Assembly: GCA_035509415.1 (NCBI GenBank)
Contig: DATJLQ010000223.1
Coordinates: forward strand, 1-22,150
DNA length: 22,150 nt
Reading direction: 5' to 3'
Source of the DNA: DATJLQ01 sp035509415
Lineage (GTDB): Bacteria > Pseudomonadota > Alphaproteobacteria > JACZXZ01
A model generated the notes under the pieces. That model searched no databases. It was not told the origin of the DNA and worked only from the letters and a program-made list of their open reading frames with translations. The translations under genes and the position numbers were made by a program. Shown here one piece after another: positions 1 to 8,018 of this stretch (positions are counted from its first letter, which is position 1; every line of letters starts with the position of its first letter).

Positions 1-119
1 GCGACCGGCTGCGGCGGGGCCGAATTGAGCCCGCGCTTCACCAGCACATAGCCCACGAGGCCGAGCCCCGCGACGATGAGGATGCCCAACACGATGACCA
101 GGGTCTTGAGCGCGCGCAA
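1..119 (-). CDS. Small single-span membrane protein, DUF6476-like (3' part off the left edge)
   Basis: The visible N-terminal part reads as a short basic stretch (LRALKTL) followed by a strongly hydrophobic segment (VIVLGILIVAGLGLVGYVLV), then KRGLNSAPPQPVA at the window edge. This fits a single N-terminal membrane anchor. The pattern of a basic 'RALK' lead-in and one TM helix is what I recall from the small alphaproteobacterial DUF6476 proteins. Homology is inferred from that short stretch only. The frame is closed upstream by a TAG at 172-174 and contains no ATG or GTG. The best start is the TTG whose first base is at 119, with a poorly spaced GGAGA upstream, so the start is uncertain. It is divergent from rluD. 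Confidence 0.5.
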   Translation of the reverse strand, partial: MRALKTLVIVLGILIVAGLGLVGYVLVKRGLNSAPPQPV

Positions 120-183
120 GGTTCGGTCCAGTCTCCGAGCCCCAGGGAGCGGAAAGCCGTTCGAGAGCTAGGACATATCGGGG

Positions 184-1197
184 ATGGGCCGGGAGGTCAA
201 ACAGGAAGAGGCCGGGCCGACGGGCGCTGCCGCGGAGCACCGGGTCGAGATCGGCGCGGCCGAGGCCGGCGCCCGGCTCGACGCGGCGTTGGCGCGCGCC
301 CTTCCCGCCCTCTCGCGCTCGCGCCTGAAGCGGCTCATCGAAAGCGGCTCGGTCATTCATGTGCCGAAGGGCGCCGCCGCGACCGACGCCTCCGCCAAGG
401 TCAAACCGGGCGACCGGTTCCTCGTGCGCGTGCCGGCGGCCGAGCCCGCGCGTCCTGCGGCCCAGGCGATCCCGCTCGACATTATCTATGAGGACGCGAA
501 TCTCATCGTGGTCGACAAGACAGCGGGGCTCGTGGTGCATCCGGCCGCGGGCAATCCGGACCGCACGCTGGTCAACGCGCTTTTGGCCCATTGCGGCGGC
601 ACCTTGTCGGGCATCGGCGGCGTGCGGCGCCCGGGCATCGTCCATCGCCTCGACAAGGACACGAGCGGCCTCCTGGTCGCGGCCAAGACCGACCGCGCCC
701 ACGCCTCCCTCGCGGCGCAATTCGCGGCCCATACGGTCGAGCGCGCTTATGTTGCCTTGGTCTGGGGCGCGCCCAAGCCGCGCGAGGGCACCATCGCGGG
801 CCAGATCGGGCGCAGCGCGCGCGACCGTAAGAAGATGGCCGTGGTCGCGCGCGGCGGGAAGCGCGCGGTCACGCGCTACCGGGTACGCGCGAGCTACAAG
901 GGGGTCGCGAGCCTGGTCGAGTGTCGCCTCGAGACCGGGCGCACGCACCAGATCCGCGTCCACCTGGCTTCGATCGGCCATCCCTTGATGGGCGACCCGG
1001 TCTATGGCCGGCTCACGGCCGAGCGCCGGGCGGCGCTGCCGCCCGCAGCCCAGGCGGCGCTCGCGGCCCTGGGGCGCCAGGCGCTCGACGCCTATTTGCT
1101 CGGATTCCGCCACCCCGCGAGTGGCGAGGCCTTGCGCTTCGAGAAAAAGTTTGCTATAGATTTCATGCGATTGAACGATTGTTTGGAAAAAATTTAA
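184..1197 (+). CDS. rluD: RluA/RluD-family 23S rRNA pseudouridine synthase
   Basis: A 337-residue protein that isomerises uridines in 23S rRNA to pseudouridine. Residues ~25-85 form an S4-like RNA-binding domain (RLDAALARALPALSRSRLKRLI). The catalytic domain follows, with the family signature HRLDKDTSG at residues 154-162, where D157 is the expected catalytic aspartate. Later RTHQIRVHLASIGHPLMGDPVYG is the second conserved RluA block. Length matches RluD (~320-340). The ATG at 184 has AGGA about 10 bases upstream. The 3' end is unusually AT-rich and may carry a promoter for rpoH. Adjacency to rpoH is a recurring alphaproteobacterial arrangement. RluC or another RluA paralogue is possible, but RluD fits best from the S4 domain, length and context. 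Confidence 0.93.
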   Translation: MGREVKQEEAGPTGAAAEHRVEIGAAEAGARLDAALARALPALSRSRLKRLIESGSVIHVPKGAAATDASAKVKPGDRFLVRVPAAEPARPAAQAIPLDIIYEDANLIVVDKTAGLVVHPAAGNPDRTLVNALLAHCGGTLSGIGGVRRPGIVHRLDKDTSGLLVAAKTDRAHASLAAQFAAHTVERAYVALVWGAPKPREGTIAGQIGRSARDRKKMAVVARGGKRAVTRYRVRASYKGVASLVECRLETGRTHQIRVHLASIGHPLMGDPVYGRLTAERRAALPPAAQAALAALGRQALDAYLLGFRHPASGEALRFEKKFAIDFMRLNDCLEKI

Positions 1198-1199
1198 AC
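1171..1199 (+). promoter_or_regulatory. Weak candidate promoter for rpoH inside the rluD tail
   Basis: TTGAAC (1171-1176) lies 17 bases before TTAAAC (1194-1199), in the AT-rich end of rluD. The -35 is reasonable and the -10 is poor. The leader to rpoH would be ~165 nt. A second AT-rich word, TATAAC at 1338-1343, lies closer to the gene but has no good -35 partner. I saw no convincing RpoH-type or ECF-type (GGAAC-N-CGTT) element in 1198-1373. Confidence 0.25.
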
Positions 1200-1373
1200 A
1201 TTGTCACAAAGAAGTGCGCGCGCCCGCAACGTAATCCATGCGATAGGGTGCGGGTGCGAAGAGCGGACGCCGGCTAGGGGCGTGTCACTTTCGCCCTCCC
1301 GCGGGTCCCGAAACGCAGCCTAACGCGACGCGCAACGTATAACGAACAGGCGAGACAAACCGAAAGGGCCGTC

Positions 1374-2267
1374 ATGGCGTCGACCGCGACACTACCCAGC
1401 ATTCCTGTGATCAGCCCGGAGAGCAATCTCAGCCGCTATCTGCGCGAGATTCGCCGCTTTCCGATGCTCGAGCCCGGCGAGGAATACATGCTGGCCAAGC
1501 GCTGGCGCGAGCATGACGACGTGGACGCGGCCCATAAGCTGGTCACCTCCCATCTGCGGCTCGTGGGCAAGATCGCCATGGGCTATCGCGGCTATGGCCT
1601 CCCGCTCGCGGAACTGATCTCGGAAGGCAATGTCGGGCTCATGCAGGCGGTGAAGCGCTTCGAGCCCGACCGCGGCTTCCGGCTCGCGACCTATGCGATG
1701 TGGTGGATCCGCGCCGCGATCCAGGAATATATCCTCCATTCCTGGTCGCTGGTGAAGATCGGCACCACGGCCGCGCAGAAGAAGCTGTTCTTCAACCTGC
1801 GCAAGATCAAGGGCCAGCTCCAGGCGATCGAGGACGGCGATCTCTCGCCCGAAAACGTCAAGAAGATCGCGACCGACTTGAACGTCTCGGAGACCGAGGT
1901 GGTGCAGATGAACCGCCGCCTCGCAGCTCCCGACCATTCGCTCAACGCGCCCTTGCGCGAGGATGGCGACGGCGAGTGGCAGGATTGGCTGGTCGACGAG
2001 GGGCCGAGCCAGGAGACCAAGGTCATCGACGCCCAGGAAGGCTCCAACCGCCACGACCTCCTGTCCTCGGCGATGAAGCTCCTCAATGCGCGCGAGCGGC
2101 GCATCCTGACCGAGCGCCGCCTCAAGGACGAGCCGACCACGCTCGAGGACCTCTCGCAGGAATACGGCATCTCGCGCGAGCGCGTGCGTCAGATCGAGGT
2201 GCGCGCCTTCGAGAAGCTCCAGAAGGCGATGAAGAACCTCGCCATCGAGCGCAATCTCAACGGCTGA
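1374..2267 (+). CDS. rpoH: RNA polymerase sigma factor RpoH (sigma-32)
   Basis: The heat-shock sigma factor, 297 residues, the usual length. Sigma region 2 spans about residues 50-125 (HLRLVGKIAMGYRGYGLPLAELISEGNVGLMQAVKRFEP, then LATYAMWWIRAAIQEYIL). The diagnostic RpoH box QKKLFFNLR is at 135-143, which separates it from RpoD and RpoS. Region 4.2 (EDLSQEYGISRERVRQIEVRAFEKLQ) near the C-terminus recognises the -35 element. The ATG at 1374 follows AAAGGG by about 7 bases. It directs transcription of chaperones and proteases. In the family it is itself degraded by FtsH, which is encoded about 16 kb away in this same window. Alphaproteobacteria often carry two rpoH genes; a second copy cannot be judged here. 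Confidence 0.97.
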   Translation: MASTATLPSIPVISPESNLSRYLREIRRFPMLEPGEEYMLAKRWREHDDVDAAHKLVTSHLRLVGKIAMGYRGYGLPLAELISEGNVGLMQAVKRFEPDRGFRLATYAMWWIRAAIQEYILHSWSLVKIGTTAAQKKLFFNLRKIKGQLQAIEDGDLSPENVKKIATDLNVSETEVVQMNRRLAAPDHSLNAPLREDGDGEWQDWLVDEGPSQETKVIDAQEGSNRHDLLSSAMKLLNARERRILTERRLKDEPTTLEDLSQEYGISRERVRQIEVRAFEKLQKAMKNLAIERNLNG

Positions 2268-2288
2268 ATCTCGAGCGCCAAAAACCTT

Positions 2289-2475
2289 CCCTCGCCCCTT
2301 GAGGGAGAGGGTTGCTTGCGCTTGGCGAGGCGGGGTATCAAAACCTCAACCCGCTCCCCTTGTGGGAGAGGGCGACGAGCGTAGCGAGCGGGTGAGGGGT
2401 CGTCAAAAACAGAGGCCCCCTCACCCTCCCATTGCTGCGCAATGGGTCCCTTCCCTCTCCCACGAGGGGCGAGGG
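2289..2475. repeat. Cluster of three palindromic intergenic repeat units (REP-like)
   Basis: Three related units fill the gap between the convergent rpoH and purA genes. Unit 1 (2289-2311) is a head hairpin of the form CCCTCgccccttGAGGG. Unit 2 (2347-2399) has the head CCCCTTGTGGGAGAGGG, a core GAGCGTAGCGAGC and the tail GGGTGAGGGG. Unit 3 (2416-2475) is inverted, starting CCCCCTCACCC, with an ATTGCTGCGCAAT inner hairpin and the head CTCTCCCACGAGGGGCG. Opposed copies can fold into a large structure and may serve as a bidirectional transcript end. No protein gene is supported in 2268-2527. A related unit is at 8139-8224. Confidence 0.8.
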
Positions 2476-2527
2476 AATCAGAACATCGCTCTGGAATATC
2501 CGCACGCCCGTCCTGATCCTCGAAGGG

Positions 2528-3817
2528 TCAATCCTCGAACGGATCGGTCACCAGGATCGTGTCGGCGCGCTCGGGGCTGGTGGAGAGCAGCGCCACCGGC
2601 GTCGCGATCAGCTCCTCGATGCGGCGGATGTATTTGATCGCGGTCGCGGGGAGTTGCGCCCAGGAGCGCGCTCCCTGGGTCGACTCTCTCCAGCCCTCGA
2701 AACTCTCGTAGACCGGCACCACGCTCTCCTGCGCCGCATGCTCGGGCGGGAGCCGGTCGAGCAACGCGTCTCCGAGCCGGTAGCCGGTGCAGACCTTGAT
2801 CTCGTCGAGCCCGTCGAGCACGTCGAGCTTGGTGAGCGCGATGCCGTCGATACCCGCGAGCAGGATCGCCTGGCGCACCATGACGGCGTCGAACCAGCCG
2901 CAGCGGCGTTTCCGGCCCGTGACCACGCCGAACTCCTTGCCGCGGCTCCCGAGCAGCTCGCCGATCTTGCCCGTGTCCTCGGTCGGGAACGGGCCGCTGC
3001 CGACCCGCGTCGTATAGGCCTTGACGATGCCGAGCACGTAGCCGATCGCTCCCGGCCCAAGGCCCGAGCCCACCGCCGCTTGCGCCGCCACCGTGTTCGA
3101 CGAGGTGACGTAGGGATAGGTCCCGTGGTCGACGTCGAGCATGACGCCCTGCGCCCCCTCGAACAGAATCCGCTTCCCCTCGCGCCGCAGATGATCGAGC
3201 CGGCGCCAGACCGGGTCGGCGAAGGGCAGGATCCTGGGCGCCAATTCGAGCAACGCCTCGCGCAACGGCGCATGCGCGACCTCGGGCGCCTTGAGCCCGC
3301 GCCGCAGCGCGTTGTGGTGCATCAAGAGCTCGTCGAGGCGCGCGTCGAGAGTCTTCGCGTCTCCAAGGTCGCACACGCGGATCGCGCGCCGCGCGACCTT
3401 GTCCTCGTAGGCGGGGCCGATGCCGCGCCCGGTGGTGCCGAGCTTCGCCGAGCCGCGCATCTCCTCGCGCAGCCTGTCGATCTCGCGATGGAGCGGGAGG
3501 ATCAGCGGTGCCGTGTCCGAGACGCGCAAAACTTCGGGCGTGACCGCGACACCCTGGCGCGCGATCGCCGCGATCTCGTCGAGGAGCGCCCAGGGATCGA
3601 CCACGACCCCGTTCCCGATCACCGAGAGCTTCCCGCGCACGACACCCGAAGGCAGCAGGGACAATTTATAGGTGACGCCGTCGACCACGAGCGTATGGCC
3701 CGCATTGTGGCCGCCCTGGAAACGCACCACCACGTCGGCGCGCGCCGAGAGCCAATCGACGATCTTGCCCTTGCCTTCGTCGCCCCACTGGGCGCCGACC
3801 ACGGCGACGTTTGCCAC
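2528..3817 (-). CDS. purA: Adenylosuccinate synthetase
   Basis: Catalyses IMP + aspartate + GTP to adenylosuccinate, the first committed step of AMP synthesis; cytosolic. It has 429 residues, the normal size. The N-terminal GAQWGDEGKGK (8-18) is the GTP/IMP P-loop-like motif, with D13 the expected catalytic base. GGHNAGHT (35-42) supplies the conserved H41. TTGRGIGPAYEDK and EGAQGVMLDVDHGTYPYVTSSN are further signatures. The start is GTG at 3817, chosen because GGAAGGA lies 9 bases upstream and MANVAVVGAQWGDEGKGK is the standard N-terminus. It lies 23 bases after hisZ, probably on one transcript. HisF/HisH-derived AICAR returns to IMP, PurA's substrate. Confidence 0.97.
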   Translation of the reverse strand: MANVAVVGAQWGDEGKGKIVDWLSARADVVVRFQGGHNAGHTLVVDGVTYKLSLLPSGVVRGKLSVIGNGVVVDPWALLDEIAAIARQGVAVTPEVLRVSDTAPLILPLHREIDRLREEMRGSAKLGTTGRGIGPAYEDKVARRAIRVCDLGDAKTLDARLDELLMHHNALRRGLKAPEVAHAPLREALLELAPRILPFADPVWRRLDHLRREGKRILFEGAQGVMLDVDHGTYPYVTSSNTVAAQAAVGSGLGPGAIGYVLGIVKAYTTRVGSGPFPTEDTGKIGELLGSRGKEFGVVTGRKRRCGWFDAVMVRQAILLAGIDGIALTKLDVLDGLDEIKVCTGYRLGDALLDRLPPEHAAQESVVPVYESFEGWRESTQGARSWAQLPATAIKYIRRIEELIATPVALLSTSPERADTILVTDPFED

Positions 3818-3840
3818 CTGCTACCGTCCTTCCCCGAAAT

Positions 3841-4983
3841 TCATGATGGTTCCGCCTTGCCCGCGAGCCAGACATGGCTGCAGCCGAGCCGACGCGCCTC
3901 GGCGCGTGGGTCGGACGCGGGCTCGAGCCCGGCGACCGCACGCCAGCCTTCGGCGCGCAGCGTGGCGGCATCGCGCGCACTCGTGCCGTGCGGCAGGAAC
4001 AGGCGCTTCGCCGCCTCGGGTGCCGGCACCGCGCGCAGCACGGAATCGAAGAAGAGCGTGAAGCCGGTCGCGGGCTCGGTCTTGCCGTTCCCCGCGAGAT
4101 AGCGCCCGCCGCGCCCGAGCTCGCCGCGTACGCCGCGCGCGAAGAACGTGAAGCTGACCCCGGTCTGGTACTCGAAGCCGCGATACTCGACGGGATCGAT
4201 CGTGAGCATGAGCGCGGGCGCCGCGCGGCGCACGATGTTCGCGACCTCGATGAGGCGGCGCGCCTCGGCCGATGCCGCCGGCGGCAACGCGATCGCCGCG
4301 AGCTTCGCGAGCGCCGTCTCGGCCGCGCCCGACACGTCGAGCAACGCTCCGCAGAGCTTCGCCGCGTCCCCGCTCACGGACGCGACCGCGGCCGCGTCCT
4401 TGCGATCGAGCGCCGCGCGGAGACGCTGGGTCTCGGCGGGCCCGCAGCCGAGGCTTTTGCTCAGGGTCTGCACGAGGGTCGGCGAATTGAGGTCGATCGA
4501 GAGCGGCTCGACGCCGATGCGGCCGAGAGTCTCCGCGGCGAGCAGGGCCGCTTCGGCGTCCGCCGCGGCGGATTCGCTGCCGATGAGCTCGGCGCCCACC
4601 TGGAGGAACTGGCGCTCGGGACGGAGCTGGGTGCCTTTGACGCGCAGCACGTCGCCCGCATAGCTCAAGCGCAAGGGACGCGGCGCCTTGGCGAGGCGCG
4701 AGCCCGCGATGCGCGCGATCTGAAGCGTCATGTCGGCGCGTACGCCCATCATGCGCTGGCTCACCGGATCCATGAGGCGGAACGTGTCGGGCGCCATGGC
4801 AGCCCCCGGCCCCGAGAACAGCCCCTCCTCGAACTCGACCAAGGGCGGGCGCACGAGCTCGTAGCCGTAGGAGGCGAGGCAGGCGAGGGCCGCGTCGCGC
4901 AAGGCGGCCTCGTGCGCCGCGTCGGGCGGCAGGAGGTCGCTCAGGCCGGCCGGCAGCAGGGCCTTGGGCATCGGATCGGTCAT
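3841..4983 (-). CDS. hisZ: ATP phosphoribosyltransferase regulatory subunit HisZ
   Basis: A histidyl-tRNA-synthetase-like paralogue that pairs with the short form of HisG to catalyse and regulate the first step of histidine synthesis (ATP + PRPP). At 380 residues it contains only the class II catalytic-core-like region: LPAGLSDLLPPDAA at the start, the motif-2-like RADMTLQIARIAG (~77-89), FEYQTGVSFTFFARG (~270) and GRGGRYL. It lacks the C-terminal anticodon-binding domain of a real HisRS (~420+ residues), so HisZ is preferred. A short-form hisG should exist elsewhere in the genome. It starts at ATG 4983 with only a weak Shine-Dalgarno. A long hairpin covers the region just upstream. purA follows 23 bases downstream. 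Confidence 0.9.
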   Translation of the reverse strand: MTDPMPKALLPAGLSDLLPPDAAHEAALRDAALACLASYGYELVRPPLVEFEEGLFSGPGAAMAPDTFRLMDPVSQRMMGVRADMTLQIARIAGSRLAKAPRPLRLSYAGDVLRVKGTQLRPERQFLQVGAELIGSESAAADAEAALLAAETLGRIGVEPLSIDLNSPTLVQTLSKSLGCGPAETQRLRAALDRKDAAAVASVSGDAAKLCGALLDVSGAAETALAKLAAIALPPAASAEARRLIEVANIVRRAAPALMLTIDPVEYRGFEYQTGVSFTFFARGVRGELGRGGRYLAGNGKTEPATGFTLFFDSVLRAVPAPEAAKRLFLPHGTSARDAATLRAEGWRAVAGLEPASDPRAEARRLGCSHVWLAGKAEPS

Positions 4984-4990
4984 CGGGATC

Positions 4991-5064
4991 GCCCGCTTTC
5001 TGAGCCTCGCCCGGCAGCACCCCGGCCCCCTTCGGCCGAAGGGCGGCGGGGACGGCGAGCGGGC
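4991..5064 (-). promoter_or_regulatory. Long nested hairpin in the hisZ leader
   Basis: Around a perfect 16-bp palindrome CCCTTCGGCCGAAGGG (5028-5043), further complementary blocks nest. CCCC (5020-5023) pairs with GGGG (5048-5051), CTCGCC (5006-5011) with GGCGAG (5054-5059), and GCCCGCT (4991-4997) with AGCGGGC (5058-5064, sharing two bases with the previous arm). In the hisZ mRNA the 3' arm ends 7 bases before the ATG, so it would cover the ribosome-binding region. There is no U-tract, so a simple intrinsic terminator for serA is less likely. The role is inferred. Confidence 0.4.
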
Positions 5065-5079
5065 TTTGCGCGGTACCGG

Positions 5080-5108
5080 GATGTAGCCGCTTTCGCCCGG
5101 AAAAGCAA
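5080..5108 (-). promoter_or_regulatory. Weak candidate promoter for hisZ-purA
   Basis: Read on the minus strand, TTGCTT (5103-5108) lies 17 bases before TACATC (5080-5085), about 97 bases upstream of the hisZ ATG. The spacing is ideal but each hexamer matches sigma70 at only about three positions. It fits the 172-base gap between serA and hisZ, which suggests hisZ-purA can be transcribed separately from serC-serA. Confidence 0.28.
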
Positions 5109-5155
5109 GGAGTTAGGCGCGGATTCGCGCGTCGGGCGCGCCCACGCCCACGCCC

Positions 5156-6748
5156 TCAGAAATTGAGCGCGCGCACATAGAGGATGTTGGGGAGCTTCGC
5201 GATACGCGCCACCAGCTCGTCCGGGAGGGGCTGGTCGACGCGCACGAGGGCGATCGCGTCGCCGCCCGCGATCGTGCGGCCGAGATGGAAGGTCGCGATG
5301 TTGACGCCCGAATCGGCGAGGGTCTTCCCCAGATTGCCGACGAAGCCGGGCTTGTCGGTGTTGAGCACGTAAAGCATGTGGGCGCCGAGCTCGGCCTCGA
5401 CCGGGATGCCCTTCACCTGCACGATGCGCGCGCGTCCCGAGGTTGCCCCGGCGCCGCCGAAGAGCGTGCCGGCGAGCGTGAAGCGCCCGTCCTCGCTCTC
5501 GACCGTGAGGGTGACGAGCGTCTGGTAGTCGCTGATCTCGTCGCAACGCGACTCGCGCACCTGGATGCCGCGCTCGCGCGCGAGCTGGGGCGCGTTGACC
5601 ATGTTGACGGTCTCGAGCTGGCGCTTGAGCAGGCCCTGGAGAATGACGCCGAGCAAGGGGCGCGTGTCGAGCTCGGCCGCGTGGCCGGCATACTCGACCG
5701 TGACGGTCTTGGGTGCCGAATCCGTGAGCTGGCCGAGGAAGCTCCCGAGCTGGCCCGCGAGCTGCATGTAGGGCTTGAGGACGGGCGCCTGCTGCGGGCT
5801 GATGGCGGGCGTGTTGATCGAATTCACGATCGCGCCGGTGAGGAGGAAATCCGAAATCTGCTCGGCGACCTGGAGCGCCACGTTCTCCTGCGCCTCCTCG
5901 GTGGAGGCACCCAGATGAGGGGTCGCGACGAAGTTCGGGTGACCGAAAAGCGTGCTTTCCTTCGCGGGCTCGACCTCGAACACGTCGAACGCGGCACCCG
6001 CGACCTGGCCCTGGTCGAGCGCCGCGCGCAAAGCCGGCTCGTCGATGAGCCCGCCGCGCGCGCAGTTCACGATGCGCACGCCCTTTTTCATCGACGCGAT
6101 CGTGCGCGCGTTGATCATGCCGCGCGTCTCGTTGGTGAGCGGCACGTGGAGCGTGATGAAGTCGGCGCGCTTGAAGAGCGTCTCGAGGTCGACCCGCTCG
6201 ACGCCCAACGAGTCCGCGCGCTCCGCATTGAGGTAGGGATCGTAGGCGATCACCTTCATCTGGAGGCCGCGCGCGCGGTTCGCGACGATCGAGCCGATGT
6301 TGCCGCAGCCGACGATGCCGAGCGTCTTGGCCGTGAGCTCGACGCCCATGAAGCGGTTCTTCTCCCACTTCCCCGCCTGGGTCGAGCGGTCGGCCTCGGG
6401 GATCTGGCGCGCGAGCGCGAACATCATGGCGACCGCGTGCTCGGCCGTGGTGATCGCGTTGCCGAAGGGCGTGTTCATCACCACGACGCCGTGGGACGTG
6501 GCGGCCGCCAAATCGATGTTATCGACGCCGATGCCCGCGCGTCCCACGACCTTCAAGCCCTTCGCCGCCTCGAGCACCTTGGCGGTGACCTTGGTCGCCG
6601 AGCGCACGGCGAGCCCGTCGTAATGGTCGATGGCGGCGATCAGCTCGGGCTCCTTCATGCCCGTCTTGACGTCGGCCTGGATGCCGCGCGCGGCGAAAAT
6701 CTCGACGGCGCGCGGGCTCAGCTTGTCGGCGATCAGGACCTTGGGCAT
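5156..6748 (-). CDS. serA: D-3-phosphoglycerate dehydrogenase (long form with ACT domain)
   Basis: Oxidises 3-phosphoglycerate to 3-phosphohydroxypyruvate, the first step of serine synthesis; NAD-dependent, cytosolic. It has 530 residues, the long form. The substrate domain is at the N-terminus, with GRAGIGVDNIDL at 69-80. The Rossmann motif is GIVGCGNIGSIVANRARG at 144-161. Expected catalytic residues are R231 (NCARGGLIDE), E260 (DVFEVEPA) and H278 (TPHLGAST). An intervening domain follows (~315-455). A C-terminal ACT domain (MLYVLNTDKPGFVGNLGKTLADSGVNIATFHLGR) could bind serine for feedback. The start at ATG 6748 is the standard MPKVLIADKLS. The open frame extends far upstream only as antisense-like read-through. 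serC lies 44 bases upstream, so the pair is probably an operon. Confidence 0.97.
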   Translation of the reverse strand: MPKVLIADKLSPRAVEIFAARGIQADVKTGMKEPELIAAIDHYDGLAVRSATKVTAKVLEAAKGLKVVGRAGIGVDNIDLAAATSHGVVVMNTPFGNAITTAEHAVAMMFALARQIPEADRSTQAGKWEKNRFMGVELTAKTLGIVGCGNIGSIVANRARGLQMKVIAYDPYLNAERADSLGVERVDLETLFKRADFITLHVPLTNETRGMINARTIASMKKGVRIVNCARGGLIDEPALRAALDQGQVAGAAFDVFEVEPAKESTLFGHPNFVATPHLGASTEEAQENVALQVAEQISDFLLTGAIVNSINTPAISPQQAPVLKPYMQLAGQLGSFLGQLTDSAPKTVTVEYAGHAAELDTRPLLGVILQGLLKRQLETVNMVNAPQLARERGIQVRESRCDEISDYQTLVTLTVESEDGRFTLAGTLFGGAGATSGRARIVQVKGIPVEAELGAHMLYVLNTDKPGFVGNLGKTLADSGVNIATFHLGRTIAGGDAIALVRVDQPLPDELVARIAKLPNILYVRALNF

Positions 6749-6792
6749 GGCGTCACTCGATCTAGAGGGGAACGGGCTAAAGGGGAACGGGG

Positions 6793-7956
6793 TCAGGCGG
6801 CCGCGGCGGCCGAGCCGCGTGCGGCGGCATAGGCCCAGTCGAGCCAGGGGAAGAGCGCTTCGAGATCGGCGCGCTCGATGGTGGCGCCGGCCCAGATACG
6901 CAAGCCCGGCGGCGCGTCGCGATAGGAGCCGATATCGAACGCGACTGCCTCGGCCTCGAGCATGCCCGCGATCTTCTTCGAAAGCGCCGCCTGCGCGTCG
7001 GGCGCCATTTTCGCGACCTCGGGGTCGGCGAAGGAGAGGCACACCGAGGTGCAGGAGCGCGTCGCGGGATCGGACGCGAGGAACGCGATCCAGGGCGTCT
7101 TCTCGACCCAGGCCGCGATCGCGGCGAGGTTCGCCTCCGAGCGCGCGACGAGCGCCTTGAGGCCGCCGACGCCCTCGGCCCATTTGAGCCCGTCGAGCGC
7201 GTCCTCGACGCACAGCATCGAGGGCGTGTTGATGGTCTCGCCCTTGAACACGCCGTCGATCAGCTTCCCGCCCTTGGAGAGGCGGAAGATTTTCGGCAGC
7301 GGCCAGGCGGGCGTGTAGGTCTCGAGGCGCTCGACCGCGCGCGGGCTCAGGACAAGGATTCCGTGCTGCGCCTCCCCACCCAGGACCTTCTGCCAGGAAT
7401 AGGTCACGACATCGAGCTTTTCCCACGGCAGCGCCATGGCGAAGGCGGCCGAGGTCGCGTCGCAGATGGTGAGGCCCGCGCGGTCGGCCGGAATCCAGTC
7501 CCCGTTCGGCACGCGCACGCCCGACGTGGTTCCGTTCCAGGTGAACACCACGTCGCGCGCGAAATCGACCTGCTTCAAATCCGGGAGCTTGCCGTAGGGC
7601 GCTTCGATCGTGCGCGCGTCCTTGAGCTTCAGCTCCTTCGCGACGTCCGACGCCCAGCCCTTGCCGAAACTCTCCCAGGCGAGCACGTCGACGCCGCGCG
7701 CGCCGAGCATGGACCAAAGCGCCATCTCGACCGCCCCGGTGTCGGACGCGGGCACGATGCCCATGCGGTAATCCTTGGGCACGCCCAGGATCGCGCGGCT
7801 CTTCTCGATCACCTCGTTGAGGCGCGCCTTGCCCTCCTTCGAGCGGTGCGAGCGGCCGACGCAAGCGCCCGCGAGTGCCGCGGGCGTCCATCCCGGGCGT
7901 TTCGCGCAGGGGCCGGAGGAAAAATGGGTCGTACGGGGCCGTTGGCTGGGCTTCAT
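6793..7956 (-). CDS. serC: Phosphoserine aminotransferase (alphaproteobacterial/archaeal type)
   Basis: A PLP enzyme that transaminates 3-phosphohydroxypyruvate with glutamate to phosphoserine, the second step of serine synthesis; the family also acts in the PdxA branch of B6 synthesis. It has 387 residues. The opening RPRTTHFSSGPCAKRPGW is typical of the TIGR01365-like SerC variant rather than the E. coli one. PASDTGAVEMALW (69-81) and ICDATSAAF (164-172) bind cofactor. YSWQKVLGGEAQHG holds the PLP-binding lysine, K190. ATG 7956 is preceded by AGGA at 9 bases. A good sigma70-like promoter lies 63-91 bases upstream. serA follows 44 bases downstream. Alternative aminotransferase specificity is unlikely next to serA. 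Confidence 0.95.
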   Translation of the reverse strand: MKPSQRPRTTHFSSGPCAKRPGWTPAALAGACVGRSHRSKEGKARLNEVIEKSRAILGVPKDYRMGIVPASDTGAVEMALWSMLGARGVDVLAWESFGKGWASDVAKELKLKDARTIEAPYGKLPDLKQVDFARDVVFTWNGTTSGVRVPNGDWIPADRAGLTICDATSAAFAMALPWEKLDVVTYSWQKVLGGEAQHGILVLSPRAVERLETYTPAWPLPKIFRLSKGGKLIDGVFKGETINTPSMLCVEDALDGLKWAEGVGGLKALVARSEANLAAIAAWVEKTPWIAFLASDPATRSCTSVCLSFADPEVAKMAPDAQAALSKKIAGMLEAEAVAFDIGSYRDAPPGLRIWAGATIERADLEALFPWLDWAYAAARGSAAAAA

Positions 7957-8018
7957 CGATCGCGATCCTGTCGGTGCCGGAGCCCGGGCGGGACGAGGTC
8001 CTGCGCCGGGGTCGCGGA

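Noticed and set aside
1338..1343. TATAAC as the -10 of an rpoH promoter
   Set aside because: No acceptable -35 at 16-18 bases upstream.
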